A stretch of 6,771 bases of DNA from Candidatus Competibacteraceae bacterium (GTDB lineage: Bacteria; Pseudomonadota; Gammaproteobacteria; Competibacterales; Competibacteraceae): assembly GCA_020445005.1 (NCBI GenBank), contig JAGRHM010000336.1, forward strand, positions 1-6,771. The letters run 5' to 3'. The position numbers were made by a program, and so were the translations under genes. Positions within the stretch are counted from its first letter, which is position 1. Each line of letters begins with the position of its first letter. The notes beneath the pieces were generated by a model that had not been told where the DNA came from, did not search any database, and saw nothing but the letters and a program-made list of their open reading frames with translations. Positions 1 to 3,956 of the stretch are shown in pieces.

Positions 1-568
1 GGACAAAGAGCGCACGTCGGTATTTCGCTACCTTACCGAGCCATGCCTTGGCGCGTTTGAAGTACCGGCCCTTCTTTCGAAATTTCCGCTTCACCCACTG
101 TAATAGATGACGGTCGATGTGCCGTAATAACGGGTAGAGTGCCGATCGGTTGTACGCACCGTAGTCGTTGATCCAACCGCGGACGATGGGGTTGACTAAC
201 CGCGCGATGTCCTCCAACGATAAGCCGGTGCGCCGGTTCAGCCGCCATGCTCGGACACGCTGACGAATCCTTGTTGCCGCGCTGGGGCTGATCGCTGGGC
301 TAAAGGCGACAAACAACGGACCCTTTCGGCTACGAGCCAACCGAGGACGAAAGCAGTAACCAAGGAAATCAAACTGCTTGGCTAACCCACTGTCCCGCTG
401 CCTGGCCACGACGCAACAAACAATCTGCGTTTTCTCCGGATGCAACTCCAACTGGCATTCCTGAAATCGCTGTTTCAGCGCCAACAAAAGCTGCTCGGCT
501 TCCCTTTGGCTTTGACAGTGCACCACGGCATCGTCGGCATACCGAGCAAAAGGATGTTGTGGAAAGTT
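1..568 (-). pseudogene. ltrA: Group II intron reverse transcriptase/maturase, 5'-truncated C-terminal part
   Basis: Reading the minus strand from 568 to the left edge gives about 189 uninterrupted codons. They carry the reverse transcriptase catalytic motif FARYADDAVVHC about eight residues in, then LHPEKTQIV and FDFLGYCFRPR (end of the RT palm), then the maturase-specific domain X with RRTGLSLEDIARLVNP and IVRGWINDYGAYNRSALYP. The end, FKRAKAWLGKVAK, is close to the usual C-terminus, so only about ten residues probably lie beyond the window. Such proteins bind their own intron RNA, help it splice, and copy it into DNA during retrohoming. The fingers and most of the palm are absent. The frame meets a stop (575-577) just inside the palindromic element beginning at 569, and no start codon is available. 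The DNA beyond that element does not resume the protein. The copy is therefore dead, although the retained part shows no internal frameshift, which suggests a recent break. No intron RNA domains V/VI were seen; they would lie outside the window. Confidence 0.9.
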
Positions 569-782
569 GGGGGTCTAAGCCGGAACCCCCGAAAATTCCG
601 CGAGACCTCTTTTTCAACGGATTTCTTAGCCAAACTTTCCATAGTGCGGACGAAAACCGGAAAGTTTTTAACATCAATCCCGGTCAAATCGAGGCTGAAA
701 AAGAACAAATCAGGTTATCAACGCATCGAAAACCGGAAAGATGACCGCACCGGAAAAATCGGGGGTTCCGGCTTACCCCCCC
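569..782. mobile_element. 214-bp non-coding element with 32-bp terminal inverted repeats (MITE-like)
   Basis: The left end (569-600) and the reverse complement of the right end (751-782) align without gaps over 32 bp. About 27 positions are identical, including an exact core TAAGCCGGAACCCCCGA. Each end can also fold on itself, because GGGGG and CCCCC flank the TTCCGGCTTA core. The interior has a second inverted pair, AAACTTTCC (632-640) with GGAAAGTTT (659-667), and a direct repeat CGAAAACCGGAAAG at 651-664 and 727-740. No plausible protein is encoded. Size and structure fit a miniature inverted-repeat element moved in trans. The G-run at the tips is reminiscent of Tn3-family ends and the GTAAGC at one end of IS66-family ends, but neither assignment is secure. 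The flanking bases (AAGTT and TGAAC) show no direct target duplication, so the element may sit at a rearranged junction. Confidence 0.6.
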
Positions 783-877
783 TGAACTCATCTCGTTATC
801 AATTTCAGAAAAACGTATGAGAATACAACATCAAAATTGGCAAAATTGACCGATCGCGGTTTTAGTCAGAAATACCC
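783..877. other. Non-coding junction between the palindromic element and the IS5 fragment
   Basis: About 95 bp, AT-richer than the surroundings, with no gene or recognisable RNA. The bases around 848-868, read in a different frame from the downstream transposase, give TDRGFSQK. This loosely resembles the DRGYDS-type motif that precedes the retained IS5 transposase part, so the decayed transposase may extend this far left through a frameshift. That extension is tentative. Confidence 0.3.
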
Positions 878-1111
878 ATTCTTGAGCAAGCTGCGATCCA
901 GGGTATGAATGCGGTCATTCCGCCGAAGAAAAACCGTACCATCCAAAGACCGTACGACCGAGACCTCTACAAGCTCCGTCACCTTGTCGAAAACGCGTTC
1001 CTGATGCTCAAAAGATGGCGCAGGATCGCCACAAGATACGCCAAAAACAGCAAGTCTTTCCTTGCCGCCGTTCAAATCAGATGTCTCGCTCTCTGGCTTA
1101 AAATCTCGTGA
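878..1111 (+). pseudogene. IS5-family transposase, 3' remnant
   Basis: The frame from 878 encodes ILEQAAIQGMNAVIPPKKNR, then RPYDRDLYKLRHLVENAF, LKRWRRIATRYAKN and SFLAAVQIRCLALWLKIS before TGA at 1109-1111. This is the characteristic C-terminus of IS5-family (IS427/IS1031-like) DDE transposases, with the catalytic glutamate in the HLVENAF helix. An ATG at 905 opens a 68-codon ORF, but it is an internal methionine and not a real start. The N-terminal two-thirds, including the first two catalytic aspartates, are missing, so the protein cannot transpose. The sequence just after the stop (GTGACTACACTATCTAG, 1108-1124) is probably the right terminal repeat of the IS; its left partner is not in the window. 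Confidence 0.85.
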
Positions 1112-1124
1112 CTACACTATCTAG
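1102..1124 (+). repeat. Probable right inverted-repeat end of the IS5-family remnant
   Basis: The bases overlapping and following the transposase stop, ending in ACTACACTATCTAG, are where IS5-family right ends normally lie, within about 20 bp of the stop codon. The exact boundary cannot be fixed because the left end and the target duplication are absent. Confidence 0.35.
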
Positions 1125-1137
1125 CAGGAGCGGTTTA

Positions 1138-1190
1138 GGATGCCTTCGCATCGAATGCGCCAGCAGTATCCGTTGGGCTTCAAACCCCAA
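1138..1190. repeat. Small hairpin cluster downstream of marR
   Basis: Three short perfect inverted repeats lie in 53 bp: GATGC-CTTC-GCATC (1139-1152), the mutually exclusive CGCAT-CGA-ATGCG (1147-1159), and TTGGG...CCCAA (1173-1177 with 1186-1190). Neither strand shows a following T-run, so none is a convincing intrinsic terminator. The arrangement resembles REP-like extragenic DNA, or could be debris from the neighbouring insertion. Confidence 0.35.
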
Positions 1191-1202
1191 GGCCGGAGCA
1201 GT

Positions 1203-1649
1203 TCACAGCTTGGCGTGTTCGAAAACCTGGACGTCCGGCACCACAAAGCGTCCCTGCAAGGAGGCCAGTTGTGCCCGGTGCAGACGCGCGATCTGTTCGA
1301 CCATCTTTTGACCGTTCTCAAGCAAGTGAACTTCGATCTGGCGCCGATCTTCCGATGAGCGGCGACGCTTGACAAACCCCAGTTTCTCGCAGCGCGAAAT
1401 CAGCGCCACGACGCCGTGTTGTTGCGCCTGCAAGCGCTCGGTAAGCTCGCCGACGGTTGCCCACTCGCGACCGGGATAACCCTTGATATGCAGTAACATC
1501 AGATATTGTAGCGGCGTAATGCCATGTTGACGCGCCACCTCTTCGCTGAAGCGAACAAACTTTCGTATCTGATAGCGAAAATCAGAGAGTATTTCAAAGT
1601 CATGCTTGTTCAAAGGCAAGTCATCATGTATCGGCACGGGCGTATCCAT
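1203..1649 (-). CDS. MarR-family winged-helix transcriptional regulator
   Basis: The 148-residue product has normal MarR length and layout: an N-terminal dimerisation helix (about 15-42), then ITPLQYLMLLHIKGYPG (helix 2), TVGELTERLQAQQHGVVALI (scaffold and recognition helices, about 65-84), RCEKLGFVKRRRSSEDRR and QIEVHLLENG (the wing with the family DRR signature, about 86-113), and a C-terminal dimerisation helix (114-135). Such dimers bind palindromic operators, usually repressing their own gene and neighbours until a small aromatic, lipophilic or oxidising ligand releases them. The ligand cannot be inferred; a single cysteine is at residue 87. The ATG at 1649 is the only usable start, since an in-frame stop lies about 27 bases upstream with no other start between. 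It has no Shine-Dalgarno sequence. It overlaps an upstream small ORF (1624-1755), so expression may depend on translational coupling. No obvious target operon adjoins; the gene upstream on the same strand is a Yip1-like membrane protein. Confidence 0.88.
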   Translation of the reverse strand: MDTPVPIHDDLPLNKHDFEILSDFRYQIRKFVRFSEEVARQHGITPLQYLMLLHIKGYPGREWATVGELTERLQAQQHGVVALISRCEKLGFVKRRRSSEDRRQIEVHLLENGQKMVEQIARLHRAQLASLQGRFVVPDVQVFEHAKL

Positions 1650-1755
1650 TGACCACGGTTTTAGGTGCGTGCCATCTCATCTCGCTGCGATCCGCCCTGG
1701 AGACGCGAGGCACGAGACGGGTCAGCAGGTAAGGGGCGACCTGCGGGATGGACAT
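1624..1755 (-). CDS. Candidate 43-residue leader ORF overlapping the marR start
   Basis: An ATG at 1755-1753 is preceded by GGAGG (1766-1762) at an ideal six-base spacing, the best ribosome-binding site in this region. The ORF encodes MSIPQVAPYLLTRLVPRVSR, continues with DRSEMRWHAPKTVVNGYARADT, and stops at 1624-1626, 23 bases past the marR ATG in another frame. It resembles no family that I recognise and is arginine-rich. I infer that it may be a leader peptide whose translation opens or feeds the marR start, which has no Shine-Dalgarno site. It could also be a chance ORF. The strong site and the presence of a promoter-like motif just upstream argue for real translation, but protein-level evidence is absent. 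Confidence 0.4.
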   Translation of the reverse strand: MSIPQVAPYLLTRLVPRVSRADRSEMRWHAPKTVVNGYARADT

Positions 1756-1782
1756 GAAAAACCTCCACCCGCTAAGAGCGGT

Positions 1783-1791
1783 GTTATACCA
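1783..1791 (-). promoter_or_regulatory. Candidate extended -10 promoter of the leader ORF and marR
   Basis: On the minus strand TGGTATAAC fits an extended sigma-70 -10 element (TGnTATAAT with one mismatch). A good -35 is not evident, as expected for extended -10 promoters. Transcription would begin near 1776, about 20 bases before the leader ATG. The small palindrome CCGCT-AAG-AGCGG (1769-1781) overlaps the predicted start point and could serve as an operator. Confidence 0.4.
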
Positions 1792-1818
1792 ATTCGCATT
1801 CAATCGAATACAAACTGC

Positions 1819-1832
1819 CCTGAATATTCAGG
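1819..1832. promoter_or_regulatory. Perfect 14-bp palindrome CCTGAATATTCAGG, possible operator
   Basis: This perfect dyad sits about 30-50 bp upstream of the candidate marR -10 and would suit a dimeric regulator, possibly MarR itself. Nearby, ATTCG (1792-1796) and CGAAT (1805-1809) form another short dyad in the spacer region. The function is inferred only from symmetry and position. Confidence 0.35.
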
Positions 1833-1843
1833 ACTTCAACGCA

Positions 1844-1884
1844 ACATCTAATACTTATATTGATCGCGATTTGGTATTAGATGT
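1844..1884. repeat. 11-bp perfect inverted repeat ACATCTAATAC / GTATTAGATGT
   Basis: The arms at 1844-1854 and 1874-1884 are perfect complements separated by 19 bp, and that loop contains the palindrome ATCGCGAT (1863-1870). It lies between the Yip1-like gene and the marR promoter, exactly where AT-rich DNA changes to GC-rich DNA on the right. It may be a protein-binding site, a cruciform or hairpin, or the end of a lost mobile element. There is no T-run next to the stem, so a terminator is unlikely. Confidence 0.5.
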
Positions 1885-2133
1885 AGGCGCGGGCGTATGG
1901 CCAAAGTGGCGAGGGCCGCAGAACTTTGGAGGCCGCGGAGGGCCTGCCTTCTGCACACGCATCCGGGCAGCCGTTAAGCCCTTCGTCGTGGGAACCCTGA
2001 CGTAGGCGCCTTGCGCCGAAGCCGTGGTCCCGGAACGAGGCGTACCGGGGATCAAAAGGCTGCCACCGCGCACAGGGCGAAAGGAGGACTGGAATGCCTC
2101 AGTTCGCATCCCGTGCACGGTGACACTCCGACA
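1885..2133. other. GC-rich structured intergenic region downstream of the Yip1-like gene
   Basis: About 250 bp without a recognised gene. It contains CCAAAGT (1901-1907) paired with ACTTTGG (1923-1929), the near-palindromic GGCGC-CTT-GCGCC (about 2006-2018), a CCCGG...CCGGG pair (about 2030-2052) and the 10-bp palindrome CCGTGCACGG (2111-2120). The minus strand has an 87-codon ORF beginning with GTG at 2118, 15 bases after the Yip1-like stop and behind a GGAG. Its product, rich in Pro, Gly, Arg and Thr, matches no family that I know. The dense inverted repeats suggest a structured RNA, an extragenic repeat, or eroded mobile DNA rather than a protein gene. Confidence 0.3.
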
Positions 2134-2697
2134 TCAATGCCTCAGTACGATTTGTACGAGCACCAACCAGGCGAACAACCCCGTACCCGCGATCACCGTC
2201 GCCATCTGCAATGCCTGAAGATTCTCGCGCATGCGAAACAGCGCATAGACCCCGTGATAAATCAGTCCGGCCGAACAGATCAGCGCCAGAATCCCGATTA
2301 CTATATTGATGGACAGACTTGGCACAAACAGCGCCAGCGAGGAAAGCCACAATGGAATCGGGGCGATGGCTGCTAGTGTGAAGCATTCGTGATAATCAGC
2401 AGTAACACTATAGGTTTTTGTGACGATGAGGTGAATCAGCCACGCCATCAATGGAACAGTGAGCAGCTCGGCGATAAAGAAGATCCCTGCCGCGGTGTGC
2501 CACTGTTCAGGTGAAACCCCTGGAGCAAAGACATCGCCATAGTGACCTCCCGCATAAAAGATCATCGCCGGCGGTAACAGCGATAACGGCAACACCACCC
2601 ACGCAAATAGGCGAGTTACTGATGGATGAATACGGATGATGTCGTCCCAACCCGCATGAAACGAAAAGATCATCTTCGGTGTTTGCATCAAGTTCAT
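2134..2697 (-). CDS. Yip1-family integral membrane protein
   Basis: The 187-residue product shows five hydrophobic segments (about 28-49, 68-92, 105-125, 128-150 and 164-185). It follows the bacterial Yip1/DUF1282 pattern: a short N-terminal part with PKMIFSFHAGWDDI, a polar loop with GVSPEQW, the signature DYHECFTLAAIAPIPLWLSS, then LSINIVIGILALICSAGLIY and YALFRMRENLQAL. Bacterial members sit in the inner membrane; their molecular role is unknown, and the similarity to eukaryotic Yip1 does not imply vesicle transport. The ATG at 2697 is preferred to an in-frame ATG at 2721 because AAGGAG (2709-2704) stands six bases before it and would fall inside the longer form. The gene has its own candidate promoter. 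It lies upstream of marR on the same strand, but 484 bp separate them, so co-transcription is uncertain. Confidence 0.85.
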   Translation of the reverse strand: MNLMQTPKMIFSFHAGWDDIIRIHPSVTRLFAWVVLPLSLLPPAMIFYAGGHYGDVFAPGVSPEQWHTAAGIFFIAELLTVPLMAWLIHLIVTKTYSVTADYHECFTLAAIAPIPLWLSSLALFVPSLSINIVIGILALICSAGLIYHGVYALFRMRENLQALQMATVIAGTGLFAWLVLVQIVLRH

Positions 2698-2723
2698 AGC
2701 GGACTCCTTAAAAATATACACGA

Positions 2724-2742
2724 CCGATCAGGCTTCGATCGG
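2724..2742 (-). promoter_or_regulatory. Hairpin CCGATC...GATCGG in the 5' leader of the Yip1-like gene
   Basis: A perfect 6-bp stem with a 7-base loop lies between the predicted transcription start and the ribosome-binding site, 15 bases before AAGGAG. It may stabilise the leader or influence translation. There is no riboswitch signature. Confidence 0.3.
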
Positions 2743-2793
2743 ACTGACAGGACCAAACCACCGTCTCGGATACGCAAACATACCCTTCAGTTA

Positions 2794-2821
2794 AATATAT
2801 CACATTATGATGTATATTCAA
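2794..2821 (-). promoter_or_regulatory. Candidate promoter and overlapping 25-bp palindromic operator of the Yip1-like gene
   Basis: On the minus strand TTGAAT (2821-2816) and TATATT (2799-2794) stand 16 bp apart, giving a fair sigma-70 promoter and a leader of about 90 nt. The same bases form an imperfect dyad centred on 2806: AATATA (2794-2799), CATTATG in the centre, TATATT (2813-2818), with nine of twelve pairs matching. The dyad covers the -10 and the whole spacer, which is where a repressor would act. The binder is unknown; the AT-rich style suits a MarR- or Rrf2-type dimer, but no known consensus is matched. Confidence 0.45.
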
Positions 2822-2837
2822 GGAGAGTCCCGACAAG

Positions 2838-3149
2838 CTATGAACAAGTATGGAAAGCGTTTCTACTCGCTCCAATGAGAGGTTCGATGCTCGCTTCGGC
2901 CAAGCGCTCGGTATAGCGGATCGACCCGTATTGCACACCTGGATCGGAGGGGCGAATCCACCGATCCGGGCGGAGGGGACCGCGCTCGTATGGTCTCTGC
3001 TCCTATGCGTCGAGCATGAAGGCCGAGGGCGTCGTGGTCGGCACGCGCCAGCCCACGAACCGACAGGTGAACCTATCGATCACGAAGGCGACACGGACGC
3101 GACCCCGCCAGATCGAGACGTCGGTGAGGTCCGACACCCACAGCCTCAA
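2838..3149 (-). pseudogene. IS3-family transposase (OrfB, integrase core) remnant
   Basis: In one minus-strand frame the sequence reads LWVSDLTDVSIWRGRVRVAF, VIDRFTCRFVGWRV, FMLDA, an amber stop (about 3003), EQRPYERGP, SDPGVQYGSIRYTERLAEAS and IEPLIGAS, then degenerates before another stop at 2838-2840. This matches the middle of IS3-family OrfB integrase cores, whose forms are typically LWVSDITYVSTWQG, FVIDVF, HSDRGVQYVSIRYTERL and IEPSVGSVGDSYDNAL. The first two catalytic aspartates are present, but the glutamate region is lost. There is a TGA immediately upstream of the conserved part (3150-3152), and neither end nor any inverted repeat of the IS was found. It is an old scar lying 45 bp upstream of the TSUP start, so it may have replaced the natural upstream region of that gene. 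Confidence 0.85.
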
Positions 3150-3194
3150 TCACGTAACTGACGGATATCCTGACTTTTTGGAAATTCCCACTGA

Positions 3195-3956
3195 ATGCTA
3201 AACGACCCTTTCAACGTCATCCTGTTGCTCGTCGCCGCCTGCATGGCCGGTGCATTGAATGCCGTCGCTGGCGGCGGCAGCTTCCTGACACTCCCGGCGT
3301 TGGTATTTACGGGCATGCCACCGGTTATCGCGAACGCCACCGGTACCGTTGCCCTGTTACCCGGATATGTTTCCGGCGTCCTGGGTTTTCGTGAAGACCT
3401 GGCGCCGCCGCCCGGTTTGTCGTTACGTACCCTGACCGTTCTGAGTCTGATCGGTGGCGCGATGGGCGCCGCTCTGCTGTTGGTGACCGCCGACCGTACC
3501 TTCAACCAGATTGTGCCCTGGTTGTTGCTGGTGGGAACGATACTTTTTGCTATCGGCCCGATACTGCTACGTAAACTCAAGGACAGCCAAGCCCGCCACG
3601 CCTCGGCGGGGAAGTCTGCCGCGGGCATGCTGGCCGTCTCCATCTATGGCGGCTACTTCAATGGTGGCCTCGGTATCCTGCTGCTGGCGCTGTTCGGCTT
3701 ACTAGGTCAAACCAACCTGAATGCGATGAATGGCATGAAGAATGTAGTTTCGGCATTGCTGACTGTGATCGCCGTCGCGATCTATGCCTGGGGCGGCGTC
3801 GTGGCCTGGCCCCAGGCAGGGGTGATGATGATGGCGGCGACCGCGGGCGGTTATTTTGGCGCGCGGCTTGCTCGGCGGATACCGGCACTCGTGCTGCGGG
3901 CCGGAATTGTTGCCACCGGTTTAATCATGACCACGCTGTTCTTTCTTCGCGGTTGA
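3195..3956 (+). CDS. TSUP-family membrane permease (sulfite exporter TauE/SafE type)
   Basis: The 253-residue product has the length and the two-half design of TSUP permeases, with about eight hydrophobic segments (near 8-24, 42-63, 78-98, 105-126, 143-170, 183-203, 206-223 and 233-251). The first half has NAVAGGGSFLTLPAL, then GMPPVIANATGTVALLPGY and SGVLGFR; the second has SIYGGYFNGGLGILLLALFG and NLNAMNGMKNVVSALLTVIA. These glycine- and asparagine-rich signatures are diagnostic of the TauE/SafE domain. Members export sulfite, sulfoacetate or other sulfur-containing or organic anions across the inner membrane; the substrate here cannot be assigned. The ATG at 3195 places the first helix correctly, but no good Shine-Dalgarno site precedes it, and the upstream DNA is an IS3 scar. 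The 3' end overlaps the convergent ptsP by 36 bp. Confidence 0.9.
   Translation: MLNDPFNVILLLVAACMAGALNAVAGGGSFLTLPALVFTGMPPVIANATGTVALLPGYVSGVLGFREDLAPPPGLSLRTLTVLSLIGGAMGAALLLVTADRTFNQIVPWLLLVGTILFAIGPILLRKLKDSQARHASAGKSAAGMLAVSIYGGYFNGGLGILLLALFGLLGQTNLNAMNGMKNVVSALLTVIAVAIYAWGGVVAWPQAGVMMMAATAGGYFGARLARRIPALVLRAGIVATGLIMTTLFFLRG

Noticed and set aside
651..740. The CGAAAACCGGAAAG repeat pair as the start of a CRISPR array
   Set aside because: There are only two copies, they are short, no further units exist, and no cas genes are nearby.
440..820. 126-codon plus-strand ORF
   Set aside because: It runs antisense to the maturase fragment and straight through the palindromic element, and its product resembles nothing.
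1173..1190. TTGGG/CCCAA hairpin as the marR terminator
   Set aside because: The stem is only 5 bp and no T-run follows on the minus strand.
2850..3161. 103-codon plus-strand ORF
   Set aside because: It is antisense to the IS3 transposase remnant, which explains the sequence better.
3146..3643. 165-codon minus-strand ORF opposite the TSUP gene
   Set aside because: It is a shadow of a well-supported membrane protein, is low in complexity, and has no family resemblance.
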